A stretch of DNA of 64,000 nt from Sporobacter sp963675425 (lineage in GTDB: Bacteria; Bacillota; Clostridia; Oscillospirales; Oscillospiraceae): the NCBI GenBank assembly GCA_963675425.1, contig OY776214.1:3224001-3288000 (forward strand), read 5' to 3'. This document shows, one piece after another, positions 18,699 through 26,733 of this stretch (position 1 is its first letter; every line of letters starts with the position of its first letter). Below the pieces are notes generated by a model, which was given only the letters and a program-made list of their open reading frames with translations, searched no databases and was not told the origin of the DNA. The position numbers and the translations under genes are program-made.

Positions 18699-19682
18699 AT
18701 GAACGAGGCACAAAAGATGGCGTACGCGTCACGATATTTCAGAACGGGTGCTGAGGTGCGTCTGGCAAAAGAGGAAAATCCTTTTCCGCAAATGAAATAT
18801 GATTCGGTCCGGCTTTTAAGCACGCCGGATTTCGGGAATCTGAATACGTCGTCCTACTGGCAGTATATCTGCGCGCCTTTTGTTATGTATCCTGAGCTGA
18901 AGAAAAATGACAGAGACCGTTATTTAACGCTTATGGGGGGCGATATGCGAAATGCGCTGCACCTTGGAGGATTTGCCGTTATTACAATTGGGCGTTCGCA
19001 GGATGCTCTGCAGGTTTTCCAATTTGAACGGGCCGTTACGGTCTATCTCCCGGCGGGCGTGTTTTACTGCATTGAAATTCGGGAAATCAGCGATCCTAAG
19101 TTTCCGATTCTCTACAGCGAGCTCTCCTTCAGCCCCTCTGTCAAGGGGACGCTTCCAGACGATATGACCGATTTTTCGGTCCTGTTCAAGTCGGGGGAAG
19201 AACTCTGGTTTAAAACGCCAATCCATCCGTCTGCCCCCTATCCGCGCGCCGGTTATAGCAGCGGTGAGCTGCGCGGCAAAGACGCGCTTCGCCGTCGTTT
19301 TACACCTGTTTCTCATGCATACGAAGCGGACCCCGGCACCCATACGCACACGTATGACACATACGTGTGCTTTACAGGAACCGACCCGGAGAACATGCTT
19401 GATCTGGGCGGTGAAATTGAGCTGACCATCGGCGAGGAGGGTAAGGAGCTTATTACGTTTTCGTCGCCTGTAGCCTGCGAGTTCTTTATTGGGAAAGGCC
19501 TGCTGCATGGTTTGCCGGTCTTTAAAAAGGTTAACAATCCAAACAGACCGATTTTAATGACAGAAACCGCATTTACGAAAAGCTTCGAAGATGGGTACGT
19601 TCCGCTTGGGAATGCTCAGGCTATGGATAGCGAAAACATGCCTTTACCCCAAGAAAATTCGGATGACCGGCGGAGCAGCTGA
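18699..19682 (+). CDS. Uncharacterised protein with an internal duplication
   Basis: A 327-residue soluble protein that I do not recognise with confidence. It contains two similar halves. One has LMGGDMRNALHLGGFAVITIG followed by VYLPAGVFYCIEI and PILYSELSFS; the other has FTGTDPENMLDLGGEIELTIG followed by FFIGKGLLHGLPV and PILMTETAFT. The pattern suggests two beta-rich, perhaps cupin-like, barrels. A histidine-rich stretch (GTHTHTYDTY) sits just before the second unit. AAGGAGA precedes the ATG at 18699 by about 6 bases. It is followed after 2 bases by the YigZ gene, so they are probably co-transcribed. Confidence 0.65.
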   Translation: MNEAQKMAYASRYFRTGAEVRLAKEENPFPQMKYDSVRLLSTPDFGNLNTSSYWQYICAPFVMYPELKKNDRDRYLTLMGGDMRNALHLGGFAVITIGRSQDALQVFQFERAVTVYLPAGVFYCIEIREISDPKFPILYSELSFSPSVKGTLPDDMTDFSVLFKSGEELWFKTPIHPSAPYPRAGYSSGELRGKDALRRRFTPVSHAYEADPGTHTHTYDTYVCFTGTDPENMLDLGGEIELTIGEEGKELITFSSPVACEFFIGKGLLHGLPVFKKVNNPNRPILMTETAFTKSFEDGYVPLGNAQAMDSENMPLPQENSDDRRSS

Positions 19683-19684
19683 CG

Positions 19685-20308
19685 ATGGGGTATTTGACGC
19701 CGGCCGGATACGGAGAAGCGGAATTTATTGAAAAACGCTCGCGTTTTATCGGGCAGGTATGGCCTGCGGCTGCCGAGGAGGAGGCGCGGGATGCCATTGA
19801 CCGCGCGAAGGCTAAATACCACGACGCGCGGCACAACTGCTGGTGTTACGTAATAACGGACGGCGCTGTCCGTTATGCCGACGACGGCGAGCCTCAGGGG
19901 ACGGCCGGACAGCCGATGCTGGAGGTCTTCCGGCGCAGTGGGATTGAAAATGTTGTATGCGTTGTCACGCGGTATTTTGGTGGGATTCTCCTCGGCACCG
20001 GGGGTCTGACGCGGGCGTATGCTCATACAGCCAAGCTGGCGCTTGACGCGGCCGGCATTGCCGAAATGCGTCTGTGGACCGCCGTTGAGGCCGTGTGTCC
20101 CTACAGCCTTTTTGAGCGTGTTAAAAATGAGATTGAGTCAACTGGCGGTGTTCTTGAAAACGCTGAATACGGCGCGGATGTCACGGTCACGGCGCTTTTT
20201 CCGTCCGAAATTGCGGCGAATTTTATTGTGCGGCTTTCCGATATGACAGCGGGAACAGTAATAGGTAAAATCACCGGCGAGAGCTTCAGGGCGGTACAAA
20301 ACTTATGA
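19685..20308 (+). CDS. YigZ/IMPACT family protein
   Basis: A 207-residue protein of the YigZ (UPF0029/IMPACT) family. The N-terminal domain has KRSRFIGQVWP, ARHNCWCYV, DDGEPQGTAGQPML and TRYFGGILLGTGGLTRAY, all family signatures. A C-terminal DUF1949-type domain follows from about residue 135. Family members are linked to translation control in eukaryotes; the bacterial role is unsettled. The start lies 2 bases after the preceding stop, implying co-translation. Confidence 0.9.
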   Translation: MGYLTPAGYGEAEFIEKRSRFIGQVWPAAAEEEARDAIDRAKAKYHDARHNCWCYVITDGAVRYADDGEPQGTAGQPMLEVFRRSGIENVVCVVTRYFGGILLGTGGLTRAYAHTAKLALDAAGIAEMRLWTAVEAVCPYSLFERVKNEIESTGGVLENAEYGADVTVTALFPSEIAANFIVRLSDMTAGTVIGKITGESFRAVQNL

Positions 20309-20352
20309 GAAAAAGAAGCGTATCGCTGTCTTAAAAATTTTAAATCTATGTG

Positions 20353-20381
20353 TTGCATTGCGCATTTATTTGTGTTATCAT
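20353..20381 (+). promoter_or_regulatory. Promoter of tRNA-Pro
   Basis: TTGCAT (20353-20358) and TATCAT (20376-20381) with a 17-base spacer, ending 38 bases before the tRNA. Confidence 0.6.
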
Positions 20382-20419
20382 CATTAAGCGTCAAATTTTG
20401 ATGCGCGAAAAATTAATAG

Positions 20420-20495
20420 CCGGGTGTGGCGCAGTTGGTAGCGCGCCTGACTGGGGGTCAGGAGGCCGCAAGTTCAAGTCTTGTCACTCGGACCA
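20420..20495 (+). tRNA. tRNA-Pro (anticodon GGG)
   Basis: A full cloverleaf can be drawn. Acceptor CCGGGTG pairs with CACTCGG (one G-U), the D stem is GCGC/GCGC, and the anticodon stem is CCTGA/TCAGG with loop CT-GGG-GG. The T arm is GCAAG-TTCAAGT-CTTGT, followed by discriminator A and an encoded CCA. Anticodon GGG reads CCC and CCU. The gene is 76 bases long. Its last 11 bases reappear in repeats downstream. Confidence 0.95.
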
Positions 20496-20500
20496 TGGAA

Positions 20501-20535
20501 AAGACCATCGACTTTTTGTCGACGGTCTTTTTTTT
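20501..20535 (+). terminator. Terminator of tRNA-Pro
   Basis: AAGACC-A-TCGAC pairs with GTCGA-C-GGTCTT (one mismatch) around TTTTT and is followed by a run of eight or more T. Confidence 0.85.
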
Positions 20536-20564
20536 ACACTTGCATTTATATGGGGTGCGGGCGG

Positions 20565-20585
20565 CAAGTCCTATGAGTACACTCG
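20565..20585 (+). repeat. Degraded copy of the tRNA-tail repeat
   Basis: CAAGTCCTATGAGTACACTCG resembles the tail CAAGTCCTATAATTTCACTC of the copies at 22654-22720 and 25912-25978. It is short, so chance cannot be excluded. Confidence 0.3.
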
Positions 20586-20655
20586 AAAACAAGAACGCGT
20601 AACAATAGGCAAATAATTACTGGGTATTACATGGCCAGATGCTATAAGAACACTC

Positions 20656-20721
20656 CCACCCATCCGTTTAACCGCAAATTGGTAGACACTTCTCCAAGAT
20701 ATGGGTGGACGCTTCGGATGG
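20656..20721 (+). promoter_or_regulatory. Two competing hairpins upstream of the WG-repeat gene
   Basis: CCACCCAT (20656-20663) can pair perfectly with ATGGGTGG (20701-20708). The overlapping CCATCCG (20660-20666) can pair perfectly with CGGATGG (20715-20721). The two folds exclude each other, the form expected of a switching leader or a remnant of a structured element. No known riboswitch family was recognised. The region 20536-20835 holds no gene. Confidence 0.35.
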
Positions 20722-20835
20722 AGGTATGTTACAATGGCCGTGCGCGGTATAGTTCTTTTCTGCGTTGGTGCAGGCGAGAAGGATTGGCGCAGCGAATTTA
20801 GCAACGAATTAGTATTAGGTGGAGGAGAATAAATC

Positions 20836-22578
20836 GTGAGAAAAAGAATTACTACAATAATCATGGCATTAGTATTCACGCTTGCGTTCATACCCGCCGC
20901 ACCGGTTGCATTAGCACAGACCCAGGATTTTTACATTAATGTTCTTATTGAGCCGATACTCGAATTTAATGAAATTGGTACTTTCAGCGAAGGACTTGCG
21001 CCGGCGCACGTAGGTGATAAATGGGGCGTTATAGACAGGACGGGCAAAATTGTTGTTCCAATAGAGTGCGGTTGGATATATGAGTTCAGCGAAGGGCTCG
21101 CCTTAGCGAACAAGGGCGGGAAATTTGTCAGTGACACGATGGAAGGAACCGGGGTCGTGGGAGGCATGTGGGGTTTCATAGATCAAACGGGAAATGAGGT
21201 TATCCCTTTTGGGTATGATATTGAATATGGTTCAGGCTCTTTTCACGAAGGAATTGCGGTGGTAAAAAAAGGCGACAAGTGGGGATACATAGATAAGACA
21301 GGTAAGGTTATTTTGCCTATTGAATATGATTGGGCATATGACTTCAGTGAAGGTTTTGGGTTAGTGAGAAAATGGTATCAATCCACTCCTCAATATAGTT
21401 TTATAGATGCGACTGGCAAAATAGTATTGACTTTAAATTATAAACTTGTTGAGTCTTTCAGCGATGGGCTTGCACAGGCGAGTAAGGAAATGGGTAAAGA
21501 TGCGAAATACGGATATATAGATAAAACAGGTAAAGAAGTCATCCCGTTTGAGTATGATTACACGACTCCTTTCAACGAAGGTCTGGCGATGGTAGGGAAA
21601 ATCGGCGGAAAAAGTCAAATAATAGATAAGAAAGGCAATGTAGTCGCAACATTGGATACTCTTTATTGGACTTCTTCAAAATTTATTGAAGGCCTTATGG
21701 TGGTGGTAACAACTGACAATTGGAAATATGGCGTAATCGATACGGAAGGCAGTGTTATTGTCCCTTTGGAGTATGAAAAAATAAACGATTTCAGCGAGGG
21801 TTTTGCGAGAGTAAGTAAGGGTCTTAATGAAGACGGTTTTATAGACAAGACAGGCAATGCGGCAACCCCATTGAAGTATACAATTGCTAGGAATTTCAAT
21901 GAGGGCCTTGCGGCCGTGAGTATAGGAATATATCCCAACAATAAATGGGGAATATTGGAAACCGTGAGCGAAGATCCGTCTCAGCTAACGCCCACTCCAG
22001 AAGCCCTCGACCTTGATACAGCAAGCACATGGGCGCGTGACGGTATTACAGGCGCAATTGCTAAAGGCTTTGTTCCGGCTGACATTCAAGGCAGCTACAC
22101 CAACGTAATCACCCGCCAAGAGTTCTGCTGCATGGCGGTCAAGTGGCTGGAATATAGGCTCGGTAAGAACATAGATGCGATAGTTGCGGAGCGTGGTATA
22201 CCTGAAAGAATGACGCATACTTTCAGCGACACAACAGACGCGAACATACTCGCGGCTTACCGTTTAAGTGTCGCTGGCGGCACGCAAGCACCCACAGACA
22301 CAACGCCGGGGCTTTTTACGCCAAGCGGACAATTTTCCCGTGAACAGGCGGCGACCATGATAATGAACACTTGTAAAACTGCGGGCATGGATGTAAGCAA
22401 CGTCGCGGCGGCGGGCTTTACCGACATCAGTACAGCGTCAAGCTGGGCGATAGACGGCATTAACTATGTCCGCAACGGCGGAATCATGCAAGGCACAAGC
22501 ATTACGCCCCCTGTGTTCAGCCCGAAATCAACGTACACAAGGGAACAGAGCATTATTACGTTTAACAATATTAAGTGA
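20836..22578 (+). CDS. Secreted WG-repeat protein with C-terminal SLH-like region
   Basis: A 580-residue exported protein. A signal peptide covers residues 1-27 (ends VALA-Q). Residues about 35-380 carry roughly eight WG/KWG-type repeats of about 40 residues, with the pattern F-S/N-EGLA..KWG.ID.TGK.V.P.EY. The rest (about 395-580) has S-layer-homology-like modules: ITRQEFCCMAVKWLEY, FSREQAATMIMNT and YTREQSIITFNN, each following FSDTTD/FTDIS-type lead-ins. The protein is probably displayed on the cell surface. GTG start at 20836 with GGAGGAG about 8 bases upstream. Function unknown. Confidence 0.8.
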   Translation: MRKRITTIIMALVFTLAFIPAAPVALAQTQDFYINVLIEPILEFNEIGTFSEGLAPAHVGDKWGVIDRTGKIVVPIECGWIYEFSEGLALANKGGKFVSDTMEGTGVVGGMWGFIDQTGNEVIPFGYDIEYGSGSFHEGIAVVKKGDKWGYIDKTGKVILPIEYDWAYDFSEGFGLVRKWYQSTPQYSFIDATGKIVLTLNYKLVESFSDGLAQASKEMGKDAKYGYIDKTGKEVIPFEYDYTTPFNEGLAMVGKIGGKSQIIDKKGNVVATLDTLYWTSSKFIEGLMVVVTTDNWKYGVIDTEGSVIVPLEYEKINDFSEGFARVSKGLNEDGFIDKTGNAATPLKYTIARNFNEGLAAVSIGIYPNNKWGILETVSEDPSQLTPTPEALDLDTASTWARDGITGAIAKGFVPADIQGSYTNVITRQEFCCMAVKWLEYRLGKNIDAIVAERGIPERMTHTFSDTTDANILAAYRLSVAGGTQAPTDTTPGLFTPSGQFSREQAATMIMNTCKTAGMDVSNVAAAGFTDISTASSWAIDGINYVRNGGIMQGTSITPPVFSPKSTYTREQSIITFNNIK

Positions 22579-22653
22579 GACGGATTCCGGAGCGGTAAAG
22601 AGCAAATCCGTATATGACGGAGCATAAACGGATTGTTTTGATATAAATACTAC

Positions 22654-22720
22654 TTGCCGACTGCCTTTAAACCATTGATATTACTGGATTTCTCCAAGTC
22701 CTATAATTTCACTCGGACCA
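22654..22720 (+). repeat. Dispersed repeat copy A, tail identical to tRNA-Pro 3' end
   Basis: A 67-base unit matching copy B (25912-25978) at 61 positions. Its last bases, CACTCGGACCA, equal the 3' end of tRNA-Pro at 20485-20495. It lies just after the WG-repeat gene and before a terminator. Confidence 0.7.
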
Positions 22721-22730
22721 AACGCACATG

Positions 22731-22782
22731 ATCCGAACCATTCAAGACAGGTCAAACCTGTTGCTGAAGGGTTCGGATTTTT
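22731..22782 (+). terminator. Terminator after the WG-repeat gene
   Basis: ATCCGAACC pairs with GGTTCGGAT, with an inner hairpin ACAGGT-CAA-ACCTGT, and TTTTT follows. It closes the plus-strand unit. Confidence 0.75.
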
Positions 22783-22855
22783 GCTGTATATAGAATAAAC
22801 AAAAGAGTGCAGGCGTTTGGCTTCTCATTTATGGTCTTTGACGATTGCACTTTTA

Positions 22856-23260
22856 TTATAGTTCTCCGCTCTTATATTTATTAAGCTTAGTATTTAACCT
22901 TTTTTTATATATTTGGCGGCAGAGAATTGTGATAGTAAAGCCGCATACCTCCGCGCATGTGCAAATCATTAATATGATCCTAAATGATGTTACGCCAAAA
23001 AGCCGTGTGCCGGCGCTTGTGCCGATGGCAATTATAACAAACAAGGCAATGTAGCTGGGTATAATATTATGCGGCCATCTTTTTGAAGTGACACTAAATG
23101 TAAATTCTGATACCAGCCATATAAGCATACCCAGTCCCATGCTTTCAAGCAAAAGGCCAGCTGTCATTTTAGAACAGAAAAATAGTGCATTTACAACTGC
23201 ACAAATCGCAACGGAAATCAGCATGGTTGCCAGCAATCTCAAAGAATATTCTTTACTCAT
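22856..23260 (-). CDS. DUF3021 family membrane protein
   Basis: A 134-residue protein with four hydrophobic segments (about 8-28, 36-55, 67-87, 92-114) and a basic tail. This layout and its place directly behind a LytTR-domain gene match DUF3021, a family that usually accompanies LytTR regulators and is thought to modulate them at the membrane. Its ATG overlaps the LytTR stop by one base (TAATG), so the pair is translationally coupled. A weak long-loop inverted repeat (about 22801-22856) may end the operon. Confidence 0.78.
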   Translation of the reverse strand: MSKEYSLRLLATMLISVAICAVVNALFFCSKMTAGLLLESMGLGMLIWLVSEFTFSVTSKRWPHNIIPSYIALFVIIAIGTSAGTRLFGVTSFRIILMICTCAEVCGFTITILCRQIYKKRLNTKLNKYKSGEL

Positions 23261-23811
23261 TATAACATCCCAAGCCTTTCCTTGAATGCTCTCGTATTGT
23301 TACGGGAAATATCCAACGGATTTCTGTATCCCTCCATATAAAGTATCAGCTTACCCTTGAACATTGGAGCAATTGTTTGGATTCTCTTAATATTAACTAT
23401 CTCTGATTTGTTGATCCGTATAAAATATTCCGGCAGCATCGTATGCTCAAGCTGGTAAAGCTTATGCTTAACAGCATACTGATTTCGTTGCGTATCATGG
23501 ATGAAAACTTCATTGTTGATGGCATTGATATAAACAATGTTCTCTATACTGATCGGAAAATATACTTCGTTGATTTTTCCAGTAATAATACTGACAGGAC
23601 TGAGAAAGCTTTCCGAGCTTTTCAAAAAGCTGATAAGAGCCGGAAATGCACTTTTTTTGAAAACGATTTTGATTTCGCTTTCAACGCAGTGCTCCAGCCC
23701 CTCTTCTACCATAACCACCTCAGCTGCATCGTCAACGTCGATGCAGCTTGCAATTAAAAGCTTTTTTATAGCAGTCTTGTTTTCATCGCTGCAAACTAGT
23801 TTAATATTCAT
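23260..23811 (-). CDS. LytTR-domain transcriptional regulator
   Basis: A 183-residue DNA-binding protein. Residues 1-75 form an uncharacterised N-terminal part without a receiver-type phospho-site. Residues about 85-180 are a LytTR domain: NIVYINAINNEVFIHD, the HKLYQLEHTMLPEYFIRINKS stretch (key part only) and NNTRAFKERLGM. It is therefore one of the short LytTR regulators that act with a DUF3021 membrane partner instead of a histidine kinase. It follows the ABC permease by 30 bases. A likely target is the operon's own promoter. Confidence 0.88.
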   Translation of the reverse strand: MNIKLVCSDENKTAIKKLLIASCIDVDDAAEVVMVEEGLEHCVESEIKIVFKKSAFPALISFLKSSESFLSPVSIITGKINEVYFPISIENIVYINAINNEVFIHDTQRNQYAVKHKLYQLEHTMLPEYFIRINKSEIVNIKRIQTIAPMFKGKLILYMEGYRNPLDISRNNTRAFKERLGML

Positions 23812-23841
23812 GCGGCACCTCTGATAACCAAAAGCTCCTTA

Positions 23842-24729
23842 TTACTTTCGTTTCATTCGATTGACAATCAAAGTACATACGCTTAAAAAAACGACGCTTA
23901 ATATCACAAATATTGCTATTATATCATGTGTTTCAAGCAGATGCCCTCCTATTGTTATATCTACGCCGTAAGTATCCTTTATGGCGGCTGTAGCTTCAAG
24001 ACCGGCAGCTGAAGAAATCTTATCAAGAGCCGTCTTCATAAATATATTTTGCAGCATTGATGCTGCCTGGAGCGCGGGGAATACTTTTACAGCAGCTGCT
24101 ATACCTGGGGACAATACGCCGACCGGCACGAACAAGCCAAGCATAAACCCAAGCAGCGTATTCAAAATACTGACAACTACTGTAACAGCCGATTTGGATT
24201 TTATTAGTAGCACCACGGCAAACGAAAGACCAGAAAATGTAATTATTACAAGGCTTATAATACCAATTACCTTCATAATTTCGATTGCCGATAACAGCTG
24301 CCCTCCGTTTATGACAATGACCCCTTCGCATAACGTAAGCGTTAATAACGTCATTGCAAACCCGACGATCCATGAGGAAAGAAGATATCCAAATAATATT
24401 GAAGACCGTTTTGCAGAAGTTACAAATAAGTCGTCCAGCTTTCTGTCAATAAAATCGTCTACCCTAAAACACATTATTAAAAGCGGAACGCTGATGGCCG
24501 GTATACACAAAAGCCCTCCGACAACCCATGAAACGACCATATCTTCAATGCCTGGTAGATTCCCCGTTACTTTGATTATGCTCTCAACCTGCATATCCTT
24601 TAAAAAAAACATATACAGACCAACCACGATAAAGACACTTAAAAACGAAAACAGAATAACACCCGTATCTCTGAAATATCTTTTAATGTTCCTGCCTGAA
24701 AACACCATTATTTCACTTATATTTATCAT
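23842..24729 (-). CDS. ABC-2 type transporter permease
   Basis: A 295-residue membrane protein with six hydrophobic stretches and a large extracellular loop before the last one, as in ABC-2 drug, bacteriocin or lipid exporters. The ATG at 24729 is chosen because AGAAGGA lies 8 bases upstream. An ATG 18 bases earlier overlaps the ATPase stop but has no site. It pairs with the ATPase directly upstream. The exported substrate is unknown. Confidence 0.8.
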   Translation of the reverse strand: MINISEIMVFSGRNIKRYFRDTGVILFSFLSVFIVVGLYMFFLKDMQVESIIKVTGNLPGIEDMVVSWVVGGLLCIPAISVPLLIMCFRVDDFIDRKLDDLFVTSAKRSSILFGYLLSSWIVGFAMTLLTLTLCEGVIVINGGQLLSAIEIMKVIGIISLVIITFSGLSFAVVLLIKSKSAVTVVVSILNTLLGFMLGLFVPVGVLSPGIAAAVKVFPALQAASMLQNIFMKTALDKISSAAGLEATAAIKDTYGVDITIGGHLLETHDIIAIFVILSVVFLSVCTLIVNRMKRK

Positions 24730-24743
24730 ACATTTATTCCTTC

Positions 24744-25649
24744 TCATTGAGCCAGAGCATTGATAAACACATCATCCATATTTCCCTGGATAACCTCAAA
24801 CCCATCGATATCATTCCGTACTGCCAAGAGAATGTCGATAGCCTGCATTGAATTTTCCAACGCAATGCTTATGCTTTCCCCGCAGAGCATAACACCTTCA
24901 AGCCCCATCTCATAAAGGCGTTCGATCATATGCTCTTTTATTTTGGCGATGACAATTAGTTTATCCGAACTGTACTTCCGGCGCAGCTGTTCCGGAGTTC
25001 CCTGCGCCTTGATCAGTCCTGAGTTTATTATCACGATATGATCCGCTTGGGCTGCTTCTTCCATGTAATGGGTCGTTAAGAATACCGTTAATCCCGTCTC
25101 CTGTTTGAGATTTTTTATCATTTCCCATACGGCCATACGTGTCTTTGGGTCAAGCCCTGTCGTCGGCTCATCCAATATTAATACCTTTGGTTTGTTAATT
25201 AGCGCCCGAGCAATATCCGAACGCCTTTTTTGTCCACCGCTAAGGCTTTTGTACTGTCTGTCAATAAAACCCTCTAACCCGATTTTTTCCGATAATGTCT
25301 TTAAGCGTTCTTCAATCTCACTTTTTGAAAGGTGGTACATTTTGCCGCGGTTTATAATGTTCTCTCTAACTGTCAAGAAGTCATCGAGCATGCTGTTCTG
25401 AAAAACGACACCGATATCCTTTCTGATTGCACTGTCATTTTCATCCAACACATTTCCGTTCACCATTACATGGCCTGATGTTTTTTTAAGAAGCGTTACA
25501 ATCATATTGATCGTAGTCGATTTTCCAGCTCCGTTTTCACCTAGAAAAGCAAAAAAAGAACCGGCTTTCACTGAAAAGGATATTCCCTTTACAGCTTCAA
25601 CACTTTTGTACGTTTTTTTCAAATCTCTTATTTCAATAATGTTTTCCAA
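24744..25649 (-). CDS. ABC transporter ATP-binding protein
   Basis: A 301-residue ABC-2-type ATPase. Walker A is GENGAGKST near residue 36, the signature LSGGQKRRSDIARAL near 135 and Walker B VLILDEPTTGLDP near 157, followed by the H-loop TTHYMEEA near 190. The last 80 residues are a C-terminal extension typical of CcmA/DrrA-like exporters. A TTG start at 25649 follows AAAGGAG by 9 bases and gives the usual MENIIEIRDLKKTY opening; upstream ATGs overlap the ribosome site. First gene of the LytTR operon. Confidence 0.9.
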   Translation of the reverse strand: MENIIEIRDLKKTYKSVEAVKGISFSVKAGSFFAFLGENGAGKSTTINMIVTLLKKTSGHVMVNGNVLDENDSAIRKDIGVVFQNSMLDDFLTVRENIINRGKMYHLSKSEIEERLKTLSEKIGLEGFIDRQYKSLSGGQKRRSDIARALINKPKVLILDEPTTGLDPKTRMAVWEMIKNLKQETGLTVFLTTHYMEEAAQADHIVIINSGLIKAQGTPEQLRRKYSSDKLIVIAKIKEHMIERLYEMGLEGVMLCGESISIALENSMQAIDILLAVRNDIDGFEVIQGNMDDVFINALAQ

Positions 25650-25690
25650 ATACCTCATCTCCTTTAATTCCATAATAAACAGTCGTCACT

Positions 25691-25715
25691 CTTACCGCTA
25701 TGAAATATTGGTAAG
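25691..25715. promoter_or_regulatory. Inverted repeat upstream of the ABC/LytTR operon
   Basis: CTTACC (25691-25696) and GGTAAG (25710-25715) are separated by 13 bases, about 42 bases upstream of the ATPase start. It could be the regulator's operator, although known LytTR sites are usually direct repeats. Confidence 0.3.
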
Positions 25716-25911
25716 CAGTTGTTATATGGATGTAAGATGAAGTATACGTGCAATAAAAAGGAAAACAAATGGAATAATATAGGGATAACTCCCTTTGAGC
25801 CTAAAATGAAACCGGAATTACATAAAATGTGTGCACTGATATCTTCGTTCGATAATTAGTCTTGGTTAGATAATGGTTGGATGAAAAAGTAAAGTTCTTC
25901 ATATATACTGT

Positions 25912-25978
25912 TTGCCGATCACCTATAAACCATTGATATTTCTGGATTTCTCCAAGTCCTATAATTTCACTCCGACCA
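25912..25978 (+). repeat. Dispersed repeat copy B, tail like tRNA-Pro 3' end
   Basis: Sixty-seven bases, 61 identical to copy A. The tail CACTCCGACCA differs by one base from the tRNA-Pro end, and the following AAAAGACC...GGTCTTTTT terminator also resembles the one after the tRNA. It may be a duplicated attachment site. The rest of 25650-25911 shows no gene. Confidence 0.65.
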
Positions 25979-25980
25979 TC

Positions 25981-26014
25981 AAAAGACCGCCGTTTTTGAA
26001 ACGGTGGTCTTTTT
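25981..26014 (+). terminator. Terminator-like hairpin after repeat B
   Basis: AAAAGACCGCCGT pairs with ACGGTGGTCTTTT (wobble pairs) around TTTTGAA. It has no gene in front of it on the plus strand, which supports the idea that it was copied together with the tRNA tail. Confidence 0.7.
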
Positions 26015-26160
26015 GTATTGTCTGTGACAAAGTAAACCACCGGCTCTGCCGGTGGGCAAAAAAAGCTTTTAGCGAGGAAAAAAGTGGACAAGAAAAAACC
26101 TCGGGGATTAGAGTGGTACAGGTTTGCCGACCGTACTAAAAAAATCCAGGAGGTTAATTC

Positions 26161-26631
26161 ATGAAAAGTGTAGATGTGAGTAGTTTAGAGCACACAACGT
26201 GGAGATGTCAATACCATGTTGTGTTCGCCCCAAAATACCGAAGGATGGAGATATACGGGAAAATAAAACAGGATATCGGAATAATCCTAAGGAAGCTATG
26301 TGAGCAGAAGGGTGTTGGGATAATAGAAGCAAATGCATGCTCCGACCACATCCACATGCTGATAAGTATACCACCGAAATATAGTGTGTCGCAGATAATG
26401 GGGTTTCTGAAAGGAAAGAGCAGCCTGATGATATTCGACAGGCATGCAAATTTGAAATATAAATATGGGAATAGGCATTTCTGGGCACGTGGATATTACG
26501 TAGATACTGTAGGAAGGAACAAAAAAGCAATAACGGCCTACATCCAGAATCAATTACAAGAGGATCAGATAGCGGACCAGATAAGTCTGAAAGAATATGT
26601 TGACCCGTTTACGGGTAGCAAGAATACTTAG
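26161..26631 (+). CDS. tnpA: IS200-like Y1 transposase TnpA
   Basis: A 156-residue HUH-type single-strand transposase. The HUH metal motif is HIHML near residue 63 and the nucleophile tyrosine is probably the one in TAYIQNQLQ near 126. The opening TTWRCQYHVVFAPKYRR is typical of the family. AGGAGG precedes the ATG by about 7 bases. Length (about 150) is normal and no frameshift is visible, so the element may still be active. It sits between repeat B and the sigma-factor gene. Confidence 0.93.
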   Translation: MKSVDVSSLEHTTWRCQYHVVFAPKYRRMEIYGKIKQDIGIILRKLCEQKGVGIIEANACSDHIHMLISIPPKYSVSQIMGFLKGKSSLMIFDRHANLKYKYGNRHFWARGYYVDTVGRNKKAITAYIQNQLQEDQIADQISLKEYVDPFTGSKNT

Positions 26632-26640
26632 GCATAAAAC

Positions 26641-26733
26641 AGTGCCCCTTTAGGGGCGGCCCGAAAGAGCAATGCGGTCGGCGAACTTTTCGGGCCCCTT
26701 GAGGGGCACTGCTGGTACCAAGCCCTTCTAGGG
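26641..26733 (+). repeat. Nested palindromes behind tnpA
   Basis: AGTGCCCC (26641-26648) pairs with GGGGCACT (26703-26710), GGCCCGAAA with TTTTCGGGCC inside. Each flank can also form its own GCCCC-loop-GGGGC hairpin. A further hairpin AGCCC-TTCTA-GGGCT follows at about 26720-26735. These add to the right-end hairpin, giving at least four structures in 120 bases. Confidence 0.6.

Noticed and set aside
20350..20616. Plus-strand open frame across the tRNA-Pro gene
   Set aside because: It overlaps a clear tRNA and its terminator and has no ribosome site.
20836..22000. DNA tandem repeat
   Set aside because: The periodicity is at the protein level (WG repeats); the DNA copies are too diverged to be a simple repeat array.
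25801..26091. Minus-strand open frame over repeat B
   Set aside because: It is produced by the repeat and hairpins, without a start site or family match.
22600..26200. Prophage
   Set aside because: No integrase, terminase, capsid or lysis genes; only an IS200 transposase is present.
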